Shown piece after piece: positions 17,128-25,467 of a DNA stretch of 64,000 nt. Every line of letters starts with the position of its first letter. Within the stretch, counting starts at the first letter, position 1. Source of the DNA: an uncultured Bacteroidota bacterium (GTDB lineage Bacteria > Bacteroidota > Bacteroidia > Chitinophagales > Chitinophagaceae). Location: assembly GCA_903905065.1 (NCBI GenBank), contig CAIVEW010000068.1, positions 1 to 64,000 of the forward strand. The letters run 5' to 3'. The position numbers were made by a program, and so were the translations under genes. The notes beneath the pieces are model-generated. The model worked only from the letters and a program-made list of their open reading frames with translations, had not been told where the DNA came from and made no database searches.

Positions 17128-18780
17128 TTATTTGCCTGTGGATAGATAAGTGAGTGCCCTTTCCAGCACTTCATCCTTTCCCTGCCTTATTCCTTCAACG
17201 GTGGGCTCTACATACACGTCCGGTTTTATACCTATGCGCTGGGTCTCGCGGCCATCAGGATAATAAACACCCAGGCCGCTGATAATAAATTTGTAGCCGC
17301 CGGGCAATACCACATCCACTGCGTTGCCATCTGCACCAGCCGTCTGGCTGCCTATGATAACAGCATTGGGCAATGCACGCAATGCCATAGTGGTAAACTC
17401 GGCCCTGCTTTGTGTGATCTCATTGACCAGGATAATGAGCTTTCCTTTGAAGGGAGCCTCCTGTTTATGACCATATTCCGAGCGCTCATCGCGGACAAAC
17501 TTTCCGGGGAAGGAATAATCAGGCGCAAGAAATTGTACGAAGGGTATTGTTTCGGGCGCAAGATAATTGCACAGGTCATAAACGATAAAATTGGGGTAAT
17601 TTCTCATGTCGAAAATTACAGCCTTAGCTCCGCTGAAGCTATTGAACATCGGTTTAATTTCCGCTTTTTTCAGCCGCCCCATGTCTACATAACCTATGTA
17701 GCCGCTAAGGTTTTTGTAGGAAGACCCCTCCATTTCTACATGCTTGTTAGAGCCGATCATACCGGGCGGGTAACGTACCATCGTCCTTGTATTTACAACA
17801 CCGGCCCTGTCAATGCGAACGTTTACAGAACTGCTTTTGCCGGCAGAGATCATATACCTGAGGTTTCGCCTGATAACTGCCTCATTTGACGCCCCGATAT
17901 AGGGGCTCTTATACCTGATGACGTCTGCAACGCATGTATCGTTGAACGAGAATATTATGTCTCCTGTTTGCAGATCATCTTTTTTTGCAAGGCTGTCATT
18001 GACTATCTCTGTTACTATTGCCTTATCTGCAAACACTTTGAATACAACCGGGAGGTAGTATACTCCGGTCCTTAATCCGGGCGGTATTGGCAGATTGGAG
18101 TGGCTATCATTTTCACTGGCTACCAGGCGCGAAAGCGCCCGCACATAGGCGACGGTATCCTGTGCGTCCAAAAGAGCGGGAATAAACTCTGTCAATACCG
18201 CGTCCCACGGTTTATCTGTAAGGTATTTGTAGGGGTAAAAATATTCGATCATGTTCCAGTACCGCGCGAGGGTGAGCATACGATAATCTTTAGGAGGAAA
18301 AACAAGGTCAGGATAATCGTTTTCATTTGTAAATTCAGCCGCCGCCACAAATTTTGTTTGCGGATGAACAAAGCGGTTGTGATCTGTGCATCTATGAATG
18401 ACGACATTTCTTAAAAGGGCAGCTAACTGGGGCGAGTATAAGCCGCTACGGTCTATCCATTCCAGTGAATGATTGAAATTGCAGGTTGTATCAAAGCCTG
18501 CGGGGACTGCCAGGTAAGCATTAATGTCACCAAGGCTCGAAACCCACCTGTAGTAATGTGTATTGAGCGCATCTTTGGTAATGATATGAGCAAGAGAGTC
18601 CACCTCTGAAATAAATACGGCATCCCAGTCCATTTTCCCCTGTGCTACTGCCGGATGAAAGTATTTAAGCATACCCCAGATGCGGCAGAGCGAGGCCAGC
18701 TTATCGGTTTCAGAAACCCCTTGTGCAAAACCAGATATGGCCCAGCCTAAGAATAACACTGACAATGAAAATCTCCTCAT
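17128..18780 (-). CDS. Secreted S41-family peptidase (tail-specific protease type)
   Basis: A 550-residue protein with a signal peptide (MRRFSLSVLFLGWAISGFAQ). A helical N-terminal region is followed by a PDZ-like segment around 250-300 (LAKKDDLQTGDIIFSFND). The S41 core has VIFDMRNYP, ILVNEITQSRAEF with the likely nucleophile S458, and IIGSQTAGADGN. The lysine of classical Ctp Ser-Lys dyads is glutamine (about Q479) in that last motif, a form seen in the IRBP/tricorn-like branch. It is the last gene of the operon that begins with the ECF sigma factor at 21311, so it may be a regulon member or process the neighbouring secreted protein (inference). Confidence 0.88.
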   Translation of the reverse strand: MRRFSLSVLFLGWAISGFAQGVSETDKLASLCRIWGMLKYFHPAVAQGKMDWDAVFISEVDSLAHIITKDALNTHYYRWVSSLGDINAYLAVPAGFDTTCNFNHSLEWIDRSGLYSPQLAALLRNVVIHRCTDHNRFVHPQTKFVAAAEFTNENDYPDLVFPPKDYRMLTLARYWNMIEYFYPYKYLTDKPWDAVLTEFIPALLDAQDTVAYVRALSRLVASENDSHSNLPIPPGLRTGVYYLPVVFKVFADKAIVTEIVNDSLAKKDDLQTGDIIFSFNDTCVADVIRYKSPYIGASNEAVIRRNLRYMISAGKSSSVNVRIDRAGVVNTRTMVRYPPGMIGSNKHVEMEGSSYKNLSGYIGYVDMGRLKKAEIKPMFNSFSGAKAVIFDMRNYPNFIVYDLCNYLAPETIPFVQFLAPDYSFPGKFVRDERSEYGHKQEAPFKGKLIILVNEITQSRAEFTTMALRALPNAVIIGSQTAGADGNAVDVVLPGGYKFIISGLGVYYPDGRETQRIGIKPDVYVEPTVEGIRQGKDEVLERALTYLSTGK

Positions 18781-18807
18781 AGGAATCCTGTAATTGATGT
18801 GAAGATA

Positions 18808-20001
18808 CTATTGAAACACTTTTACTGAAATACCTGGAAAGACCTGTTTGAAATTGTCAGTGAAGATAATTTCCGGCACGAGGGAAACACCCCTGACGAA
18901 CATAATATCTGTGAATACCCTGAACGTATTTCTCTTAAAATAATTGCCCTTCTGCGAAACGAGGTACCCGACGCCAAAGGTCTCTTCTTGTCCATACCAT
19001 CCAGGATCGTTGTGCTGGGATACGTTTCCTACAGTGCCATTGATAAACCAATTGTCATTGACCACAGCGCCCCCCTTACTATCCTGGCCAAAGAAATAAT
19101 AGCCCGTTCCGGAAATGCGGAAGATATTGCGTTCTTTATAATCGTTCCAATAGCGGTTGTACTGGAATGCAATATCTGCTATTGGTGCAAGCGTATTCCT
19201 TACGATGCCTGCTCCAAACTGGGGATTGAAGCTGATCCTGTACTTGCCATAAGTGGTGTTTGTGGCAAATTCATTGGCCATCAAAAAATTATGGCGAGTA
19301 AGGGCGCTGTGGCCATTAAAGTAAGGATTATAAACAATAGTTACCGGCTTGTAGTCGTAGCTATGCCGCCTTTTGACGTGCGAGGCCTTTTCCAGTGTAT
19401 CGATGATGTGTGTGAGCACATGGTCTGCTATTATCTTGTCGATATCGGTATAATTGCCGAGCAGAAATGTGGCCTGTACTGTATAGGCTACGTTGCATCC
19501 CCCATTCTTTGCCGTATGGACACCCGGTTTTGTTTTGTGCATGATTATACGAACAGTGTCCTGTTCAAATTTGAGCTTTGATATTTCGCCATCCCGGTCT
19601 AGAAAGCTGCTGCCTTTAGCCTTGTGTGATGTAAAGCGTATCTTTTTGAAAGCATATTCAGAATTCAGAACATAGTCTATACGGACACTTGCAGTAGGGT
19701 CTGCGCTGATAGAATCCTTATAGAATGCAATGTCTTTCCGAAAACCTATGAGGATGGAATCAAGGTTGCGAAAGCCTTCATAGTCTGTTTCGTCGCCAAG
19801 GTCCAGTATCATCCGCCCTTCCTTTAGCACTACATAATCCCTTATCTGGATCAGACCTTCCCATAGGTCGAATGTCGCCTCTGTCTTGCTGCGGTTCATT
19901 AATTTTGTCCAGGACGGCGTGTTGTCATCGCTGGTTTGGGCATATAGCTTTGACGCCAGGCTTAGGGAGATAAGCACAGTGGCCAGGATCAATCTTTTCA
20001 T
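18808..20001 (-). CDS. Secreted protein of unknown function in ECF sigma operon
   Basis: 397 residues with a clear signal peptide (MKRLILATVLISLSLASKLYAQ). I do not recognise a family. The N-terminal part is charged and mixed alpha/beta (~25-200). The C-terminal ~180 residues have alternating aromatic strands (YRISFNPQFGAGIV, IFRISGTGYYFFGQD, TFRVFTDIMF), which suggests an outer-membrane barrel or beta-rich domain. It starts 4 bp after the anti-sigma-like gene and ends 27 bp before the S41 peptidase start, so it is translationally linked to both. It may be the surface component or signal target of this sigma system. Confidence 0.7.
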   Translation of the reverse strand: MKRLILATVLISLSLASKLYAQTSDDNTPSWTKLMNRSKTEATFDLWEGLIQIRDYVVLKEGRMILDLGDETDYEGFRNLDSILIGFRKDIAFYKDSISADPTASVRIDYVLNSEYAFKKIRFTSHKAKGSSFLDRDGEISKLKFEQDTVRIIMHKTKPGVHTAKNGGCNVAYTVQATFLLGNYTDIDKIIADHVLTHIIDTLEKASHVKRRHSYDYKPVTIVYNPYFNGHSALTRHNFLMANEFATNTTYGKYRISFNPQFGAGIVRNTLAPIADIAFQYNRYWNDYKERNIFRISGTGYYFFGQDSKGGAVVNDNWFINGTVGNVSQHNDPGWYGQEETFGVGYLVSQKGNYFKRNTFRVFTDIMFVRGVSLVPEIIFTDNFKQVFPGISVKVFQ

Positions 20002-20005
20002 CTGT

Positions 20006-20779
20006 TTAATTTTGTGTATTGAAAATGTTTTTTATCAGGTTGTGTTTTGGGATATCGTCCCCGGCATCAACACTGTAATTGTCATCAGCAGGGATACGCC
20101 GGGCACGCAGGCTGTGTCCAAAAGACATCCGGTTCTCCTTAAGCAGTGATTTGATCTCGTCCTCGTTTTTTACGACATCATCAATGTACAATACCGGCAT
20201 CTTGTTAAAATCGAGCGGCGCATTGCCGGCAACGGTAATTGACTTTTTATCTTGTAATGGGCTTTCATTTTCAAGGTCATTTATGCAGACTACAGGCAGT
20301 GGTTTTGGTACTGTTGGCTGGGTGGCTGGAGGTATCGCAACTTCTTTTGCCGCAAGGGCTTCGGATGCCTCGGCAACCAAGGGGTGCAACACCTTGGAAG
20401 TGTGGCACACCGCCGGCTGTGCGTTTCTTTTTTGCGTTTCTCTGCGATTATTCTTTACAGAAGTATATGCCATTGTTGTCTCTTGCTGCGGTTTGACCGC
20501 ATCCGGCACGGCTGTTGACGGGGTCAGCGCGACATTTGTTATCAGGGGTTTACTCACTGGTTCTTTGGTACCATAAAAATAGAGGCCGGCGATGCCAGTC
20601 AATATCAATAATGCCGCGGCCATCCCGTATTTTAAGACTATTCTTTTGGCTGGTTTTGCATCCAGTCTGCCCTGTAGTTTTTCCCAGGCTTCTTCCCGGC
20701 CATATACAATGCCGCCCGAAAGGGTATCCAACGACCCCAGCTTCTCCATCAGCACTTTATCCTCATTGTTACTTTTCAT
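20006..20779 (-). CDS. Anti-sigma-factor-like single-pass membrane protein
   Basis: 257 residues: a short cytoplasmic N-terminus with GREEAWEKLQGRLD, one membrane helix at about 51-69 (YGMAAALLILTGIAGLYFYG) and a long Pro/Ala/Lys-rich periplasmic part. It has no FecR domain and no zinc-finger cysteines. The start overlaps the end of the ECF sigma gene by 11 bp, the typical layout of sigma/anti-sigma pairs, and this is the main basis of the call. Confidence 0.7.
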   Translation of the reverse strand: MKSNNEDKVLMEKLGSLDTLSGGIVYGREEAWEKLQGRLDAKPAKRIVLKYGMAAALLILTGIAGLYFYGTKEPVSKPLITNVALTPSTAVPDAVKPQQETTMAYTSVKNNRRETQKRNAQPAVCHTSKVLHPLVAEASEALAAKEVAIPPATQPTVPKPLPVVCINDLENESPLQDKKSITVAGNAPLDFNKMPVLYIDDVVKNEDEIKSLLKENRMSFGHSLRARRIPADDNYSVDAGDDIPKHNLIKNIFNTQN

Positions 20780-21311
20780 AAAACGTTTCGTTTTGCTTCA
20801 TTGCCTTTTGCAGTATTCCTTTTGCTTTGTTCAGTTGCGATTTGGATGTGCCTTCTGTGATATTCAACATGGCAGCTATTTCTTTATGGGTGTAACCTTC
20901 TATAGCGAAGAGGTTGAAAACAGTGCGATAGCCAGGGGGCAGCGTCATTACCAGCTTAAATATTTCACTAGCATTCATCCTCGCTATCTGACCATCATCG
21001 GTACTTACTTCAAGCGCATGTTCTTCATCAATTATTTTCAGGCTGCCCGCTTTGCGCAGGAACATCAGGCACTCATTCACCATTATTTTTTTGAGCCAGC
21101 CAGCTATGCTTTTCTCGTGACTGTAGACAAAGCGATCAATGGACTTATAAAAATTAAAAAAGCCATTGAGCATTATTTCCTCGGCATCGGGCAGGTGCTT
21201 TACATAGCGCAGGCACACCATGAGCATACCATCGGAGTAAGCATCAAAAAGATACTTCTGCGAAATGCGGTCTTGTCTTCTGCATCCTTCTATGGCCTTC
21301 TGGTCGGTCAT
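20769..21311 (-). CDS. ECF-family RNA polymerase sigma factor
   Basis: 180 residues from ATG 21311. The extra 29 residues of the open frame up to 21398 are a translation of a CGCAAAGG micro-repeat and are rejected. Region 2 contains LFDAYSDGMLMVCLRYVKHLPDAEEIMLNGFFNFYKSIDRF; region 4 contains LPPGYRTVFNLFAIEGYTHKEIAAMLNITEGTSKSQLNKAKGIL, a normal sigma-70 region-4 HTH. It leads an operon with an anti-sigma-like membrane protein, a secreted protein and an S41 peptidase. The stimulus is unknown; cell-envelope stress is plausible. Confidence 0.92.
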   Translation of the reverse strand: MTDQKAIEGCRRQDRISQKYLFDAYSDGMLMVCLRYVKHLPDAEEIMLNGFFNFYKSIDRFVYSHEKSIAGWLKKIMVNECLMFLRKAGSLKIIDEEHALEVSTDDGQIARMNASEIFKLVMTLPPGYRTVFNLFAIEGYTHKEIAAMLNITEGTSKSQLNKAKGILQKAMKQNETFYEK

Positions 21312-21346
21312 TAATGATTTTGGTGTAACGTAAAAAAATCTCTCGC

Positions 21347-21390
21347 TAAGGCGTAAAAAAGGGTTCGCGCAAAGGCGCAAAGGCGCGGTT
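21347..21390. repeat. CGCAAAGG micro-repeat
   Basis: CGCTAAGGCG, then GCGCAAAGGCGCAAAGGCGCGG. Similar short arrays are scattered through Bacteroidota intergenic DNA (from memory). It lies upstream of the sigma gene and creates a spurious N-terminal extension. Confidence 0.5.
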
Positions 21391-21497
21391 CCACTCATTT
21401 CGTTTTAAAGACCGCCAAGCGCGAGTAATGGGTTACTGTATTGATATATGCAGTTTGGTTGGGAAAGGTTGTATGGGGGAGATAAATGTTTTAATGG

Positions 21498-22271
21498 TCA
21501 TTTTCGATTTTCCTGCGTACCGAACGGATCACTCACTTTGGTTATCTTAGAACTGAACTGCCGTGAGTCAAAATAATCATCCCAAGTGTAGCGTCTGCTT
21601 TTTGCCACTTTGTATGCCTCATAACGCGCTATATACTTTCTAATATCTGGATAGGATAGCCAAAACAGCGGCTTATTCTGAACTACTGGTGCTATTGCCT
21701 CAATTCTTACTATCATCTGTCCCTGGCCCTTATCGAATATCCAGTTTTCAGCTATCCAGTACCGATCTATCTGCTGGGGATATTTGCACGATGTAACCCC
21801 TACGGCACTATTAGACAGTATTACCCGATTGGAGTCCGTTTCATGGTCTTCAGTGGCAAATTCCTCAGAGTCACTTTTGTGCTCCACACAGAAACTCCAG
21901 AATTTCATTGCGTTAACAGAAAGGCTCGCAGGGTCGCAGCTAATCAATGCATTTACTTCTTCTTTAGTGAGCGGATGCCCGAGCTTTTCTCCCCACTCTG
22001 CATAAGCATTAAACGCACCTTCATTTATCCCCGCCAACAAAATATTTGCCAGCACATTTTTCTGTGGTATCCGCGGGTCATCGCGGAGTGGTGCGTTTCG
22101 CTTTTCATAAACAGGTATCTCCCGCCACACCTTTTTTGTCCAGAGAATATTTTCCTTTTTGACAGGCTCCCAAGGCATTTCGCGGGCGTTGGTGTCTGTT
22201 TGAGCAAATGTGGTACTGGAGGCAAATACCTGTAAAATTGCCAACAGGATATTAATGTATGGTCTTTTCAT
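21498..22271 (-). CDS. gldN: GldN/PorN-like gliding motility / type IX secretion protein
   Basis: 257 residues with a signal peptide (MKRPYINILLAILQVFASS, then TFAQ). WTKKVWREIPVYEKRNAPL corresponds to the W-x-KRVWR-x-I-x-x-x-EK-N-x-PL segment of GldN. RYWIAENWIFDKGQGQMIVRIEAIAP followed by KPLFWLSYPDIRKY and DDYFDSRQFSS corresponds to the conserved C-terminal half. GldN forms periplasmic rings with GldK in the T9SS core. Here it stands alone, without gldK, gldL or gldM, so it may be a second homologue rather than the core component. Confidence 0.82.
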   Translation of the reverse strand: MKRPYINILLAILQVFASSTTFAQTDTNAREMPWEPVKKENILWTKKVWREIPVYEKRNAPLRDDPRIPQKNVLANILLAGINEGAFNAYAEWGEKLGHPLTKEEVNALISCDPASLSVNAMKFWSFCVEHKSDSEEFATEDHETDSNRVILSNSAVGVTSCKYPQQIDRYWIAENWIFDKGQGQMIVRIEAIAPVVQNKPLFWLSYPDIRKYIARYEAYKVAKSRRYTWDDYFDSRQFSSKITKVSDPFGTQENRK

Positions 22272-22362
22272 GGAGTGATAAATAATGTGTAATATAATAA
22301 AATGATCGGTTGTTGAAGCATGATTAATGCTGTTGGTCCGCAGTTTATTGACCGCCTTGATC

Positions 22363-22390
22363 TTGATTTGAAAATTTATCTCTAAATTTG
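22363..22390 (+). promoter_or_regulatory. Promoter of the hicBA-like pair
   Basis: TTG (22363-22365), 17-bp spacer, TAAATTTG (22383-22390): an exact match to the Bacteroidota TTG / TAnnTTTG pattern, 24 bp before the hicB ATG. Confidence 0.6.
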
Positions 22391-22413
22391 GTTGGTGTCT
22401 TATCTCTACAAAA

Positions 22414-22755
22414 ATGGCGGATCTCGCAAAAAAGAAAGGAAAGCGTGTTGCGGTTGGATTGGAAGTTGATCTTGTACAAGATGGCGAATATATCGTCGCT
22501 TATTGCCCTTCCTTAGAGCTGTCTTCGTTTGGCAAAACAAATAAAGAAGCTAAAGCGTCTTTTGAGGAGGCCCTGAATATATTTATGGAATATTGTCTGG
22601 AACACGGCACCCTGGAAAAAAACTTATTGAATTTAGGCTGGTCGCTTAGAAAGCTACCCACCGCAAAATATGAACCGCCAAAAATAAAGGCAGGTAAGTA
22701 TCCTTTAAAGGCATTGCGTTCTTCATTTAAAGAAAGGGTTTTAATTCCAGTATAG
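22414..22755 (+). CDS. hicB: HicB-family antitoxin
   Basis: 113 residues. The N-terminal two-thirds is the HicB partial RNase-H-like fold: VGLEVDLVQDGEYIVAYCPSLELSSFG followed by TNKEAKASFEEALNIFMEY. There is no clear C-terminal HTH or RHH; the tail LGWSLRKLPTAKYEPPKIKAG is short. It precedes the HicA toxin by 9 bp, an order opposite to the E. coli hicAB locus but common elsewhere. The protein would bind and block the toxin. Confidence 0.85.
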   Translation: MADLAKKKGKRVAVGLEVDLVQDGEYIVAYCPSLELSSFGKTNKEAKASFEEALNIFMEYCLEHGTLEKNLLNLGWSLRKLPTAKYEPPKIKAGKYPLKALRSSFKERVLIPV

Positions 22756-22764
22756 CTCCTTTTT

Positions 22765-23007
22765 ATGGGCATTAAACCTATTCCGACTAAGAAATTCCTG
22801 AAATATCTCAAATCCCTGGGATTGATAAAGATAAGAACGGAATCAAGCCACGATTCTTTCAACTTCAGGGAAGGGATGCCCCAATTATCCAGGCCAATCA
22901 TCGTTAGAACTAAAGATAAGGATATCCCTATTTTGCACATCCATAAAAACCTGGAAACCCTCGGGGTATCTCACGCGCAATTTGAAAAGGATATTAAAAA
23001 CTTTTAG
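22765..23007 (+). CDS. hicA: HicA-family mRNA interferase toxin
   Basis: 80 residues with the dsRBD-like HicA fold: PTKKFLKYLKSLGLIKIRTESSHDSFNF, with the catalytic histidine at residue 29. It ends IPILHIHKNLETLGVSHAQFEKDI. The usual GGSHH is replaced by ESSHD, so one glycine-serine position differs but the histidine stays. Toxins of this family cleave mRNA in the cytoplasm when HicB is degraded. Confidence 0.85.
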   Translation: MGIKPIPTKKFLKYLKSLGLIKIRTESSHDSFNFREGMPQLSRPIIVRTKDKDIPILHIHKNLETLGVSHAQFEKDIKNF

Positions 23008-23053
23008 TTTTTAATTGTCAAGTGTATTGTTATGATACTGCGCTATAAATCTT

Positions 23054-23061
23054 TACTTTTG
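23054..23061 (+). promoter_or_regulatory. Putative -7 element upstream of the B12-binding gene
   Basis: TACTTTTG matches TAnnTTTG and lies 19 bp before the ATG at 23080. A TTG at 23027-23029 is 24 bp upstream as a possible -33 box. Confidence 0.55.
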
Positions 23062-23079
23062 CCCCGCTAATAGAAAGTG

Positions 23080-23502
23080 ATGAATAACGATCTGAAACGC
23101 CCGGTGCGTGTGCTGGTAGCCAAAGTGGGGCTTGATGGACATGACCGGGGGGCAAAAGTGGTGGCTACTTCCCTGCGCGATGCGGGGATGGAGGTGATCT
23201 ACACCGGCCTTCGCCAGACACCCGAAATGGTTGTAAACACTGCACTGCAGGAAGATGTGGACGCTATAGGCATCAGCATACTGAGCGGTGCGCACATGAC
23301 GGTATTCCCCAAGGTAATGCAGCTAATGAAGGAAAAGGGGCTTGACGATGTATTGCTCACCGGTGGAGGTATAATACCAGATGCCGACATGAAAGAACTG
23401 CAGGAAATGGGCGTAGGCAGGCTATTTCCACCCAGCGCACCGACCGCAGAAATCGCAAGCTATATCACTAATTGGGTGGTAGAACACAGGAGTTTTAAGT
23501 AG
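23080..23502 (+). CDS. Cobalamin-binding domain protein (methylmalonyl-CoA mutase small subunit type)
   Basis: 140 residues, a complete B12-binding Rossmann domain. [17 protein letters not shown] carries the DxHxxG motif whose histidine ligates cobalt; GISILSGAH and [12 protein letters not shown] provide the SxL and GG motifs. It corresponds to the C-terminal domain of methylmalonyl-CoA or isobutyryl-CoA mutase, made here as a separate polypeptide, so a catalytic TIM-barrel subunit must lie elsewhere. Nearby enoyl-CoA hydratase and PduO genes fit short-chain acyl-CoA metabolism. Confidence 0.88.
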   Translation: MNNDLKRPVRVLVAKVGLDGHDRGAKVVATSLRDAGMEVIYTGLRQTPEMVVNTALQEDVDAIGISILSGAHMTVFPKVMQLMKEKGLDDVLLTGGGIIPDADMKELQEMGVGRLFPPSAPTAEIASYITNWVVEHRSFK

Positions 23503-23581
23503 AATAACGATAAGAAATACAATTTGTTTTTTGGGGGGCGGGGGGGTGAATACTAACTATAACAAATAACAAACAGCAAAA

Positions 23582-24361
23582 ATGTACACTACACTACTTA
23601 CAGAATTAGACAAAGGCACATTAGTGATTACCGTGAACCGCCCCGACAAAATGAACGCGCTCAATAAAGACGTGATACAGGAACTGGGCAAAGTAATGGA
23701 TGAAGTTTATGGCAATGACGAAATAAAAACAGCCATCATCACCGGTGCCGGTGAGAAGGCCTTCGTAGCTGGTGCAGATATCAGCGAGTTCGTGTCGTTG
23801 GATTATTCGCAGGGAACTGCACTTGCAAAAGCCGGGCAGGAAGGAGTTTTCAACAAGATCGAGAATTGCCACAAACCTGTGATCGCTGCCGTGAATGGTT
23901 TTGCACTGGGTGGTGGTTGCGAACTGGCTATGTCGTGCCATTTCCGGGTAGCGTCTGCAAATGCGAAATTTGGGCAGCCCGAAGTGAACCTGGGACTGAT
24001 ACCGGGCTATGGCGGCACTCAGCGCCTCACGCAACTGGTAGGCAAGGGCAAGGCTATGGAGCTGATGATGACTGCCGATATGATAGGCGCAGACGAGGCG
24101 AAGGCCCTGGGACTGGTGAACCACGTGGTACCACAGGAGGAACTGCTGGCCAAGGCAAAAGAGATATTGCAAAAAATACAGACAAAAGCACCTGTTGCGG
24201 TATCTAAAGTGATTTCTTGCGTGAATGATGCTGCAAAATGCGTTCCTGCGGGTTTCGACAATGAAATAGTGCGTTTTGGCGAGTGTTTTACTACAGAAGA
24301 TATGAAAGAAGGCACGTCGGCGTTCCTGGAAAAAAGAAAACCTGCGTTTAAAGGAAAATAA
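23582..24361 (+). CDS. Enoyl-CoA hydratase (crotonase family)
   Basis: 259 residues. AGADISEF forms the CoA/oxyanion loop, followed by NGFALGGGCELAMSCHFRVAS and FGQPEVNLGLIPGYGGTQRL. Both catalytic glutamates of true hydratases (in GGGCELAM and QPEVNLG) are present, so hydration of trans-2-enoyl-CoA in beta-oxidation is likely rather than isomerisation. The end SAFLEKRKPAFKGK is the typical C-terminal helix. It starts 80 bp after the B12-binding gene on the same strand. Confidence 0.93.
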   Translation: MYTTLLTELDKGTLVITVNRPDKMNALNKDVIQELGKVMDEVYGNDEIKTAIITGAGEKAFVAGADISEFVSLDYSQGTALAKAGQEGVFNKIENCHKPVIAAVNGFALGGGCELAMSCHFRVASANAKFGQPEVNLGLIPGYGGTQRLTQLVGKGKAMELMMTADMIGADEAKALGLVNHVVPQEELLAKAKEILQKIQTKAPVAVSKVISCVNDAAKCVPAGFDNEIVRFGECFTTEDMKEGTSAFLEKRKPAFKGK

Positions 24362-24392
24362 TTTATATCTTCATCCTCAAAATTTTCTATAC

Positions 24393-25352
24393 ATGCGTGC
24401 CAGGTTTATCCGCAACTTATTGATTTTGTGTATTAGCGTAGCATTTGCACAAAAAGCAAGCGCACAAGATGCTTACCGGGTTTATATAGAGCCTGATGGG
24501 TGGTCTATAGGAACTGATTTTGGAATGACCGACCTATGGGGAAATGTCGGCACCCAGTCGATATTGGACCATTACACCAACAGCCACTATACGGATAAAA
24601 TGTGCTTTATGGGCGGCATGTTCGGACGTTACTCGATACACCCGGCGCTGGCAGTGAGGATGATGCTGAACTATGGCGTACTCTATGCTACAGACCAATG
24701 GAATGCGGATAAAGCAACTGCAGCGAACCAGGTATTGCTGGAAGGCAGCGACCCGGTGCAGCGTTACCTCCGGTCGCAGAATGCCAAAGACCAGACCTAT
24801 GAAGGAACGCTTCTGCTGGAGGTACTACCATTTCGTATTAACCCAACGAGCAAGTCTGCACATAGAAGAGGACAACTGTTTTTTACGGCCGGCGTTGGTT
24901 TTTTTCACTTTACTCCGTATAGCACAGCCGGGAACGGTACCACGTATATACCAACTTATGACCTGAACCTTGAAGGACAAGGCTGGGGCGGCAGTTACCC
25001 AAAAAAATACTCGTTGTGGCAACCCGCGATTCCGCTGGGCCTTGGCTATAAATGGGATATAGGCAGACATCTGAACCTGGGCATAGAGTATATGTACCGT
25101 TATACTTTCTGCAAGTACCTGGATGGCGTAAGCGGTAAATATGTGGACCCAAGGGCTTTCTACAGCCATATGTCGGAAACACAGGCGGCACTGGCAGAGT
25201 CAGTGGCAGATAAAGAGCAGTATTTCAACAATCAGCCACCTAACGTTGCCGGCAACCTGAGAGGGAATGGCGGTAATGAGTCTTACTCGACTGTTACCAT
25301 TACTTTCTACTACAAGGTATTGAGCCACCAACATGAGTGGTGGCATCTTTAG
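24393..25352 (+). CDS. Outer-membrane beta-barrel protein (DUF6089-like)
   Basis: 319 residues with a signal peptide (LLILCISVAFAQKASAQ). WSIGTDFGMTDLWGNVG, YSIHPALAVRMMLNYGVLYATD, QLFFTAGVGFFHFTP and LGLGYKWDIGRHLNLGIEYMYRY are alternating amphipathic strands with terminal tyrosine and phenylalanine, typical of Bacteroidota barrel proteins. The last strand ends VTITFYYKV. Function unknown; the DUF6089 assignment is by general resemblance. Confidence 0.65.
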   Translation: MRARFIRNLLILCISVAFAQKASAQDAYRVYIEPDGWSIGTDFGMTDLWGNVGTQSILDHYTNSHYTDKMCFMGGMFGRYSIHPALAVRMMLNYGVLYATDQWNADKATAANQVLLEGSDPVQRYLRSQNAKDQTYEGTLLLEVLPFRINPTSKSAHRRGQLFFTAGVGFFHFTPYSTAGNGTTYIPTYDLNLEGQGWGGSYPKKYSLWQPAIPLGLGYKWDIGRHLNLGIEYMYRYTFCKYLDGVSGKYVDPRAFYSHMSETQAALAESVADKEQYFNNQPPNVAGNLRGNGGNESYSTVTITFYYKVLSHQHEWWHL

Positions 25353-25355
25353 TTT

Positions 25356-25467
25356 AATTTGAAAATGTGCAGATTTGAAAATTTGAAAATGCCTGTACTT
25401 TGCACCTGCATTTCTTGACTTGTGGGAACATTTTCAAATTGCCCCATTTTCAAATTTTCAAATTAAA
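25356..25467. repeat. AATTTGAAAAT inverted micro-repeats
   Basis: ATTTGAAAATTTGAAAATG (left) and its reverse complement ATTTTCAAATTTTCAAATT (right) face each other across a ~50-bp middle. The pair lies between convergent genes and could fold into an A/T-rich stem at both 3' ends. Confidence 0.6.
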
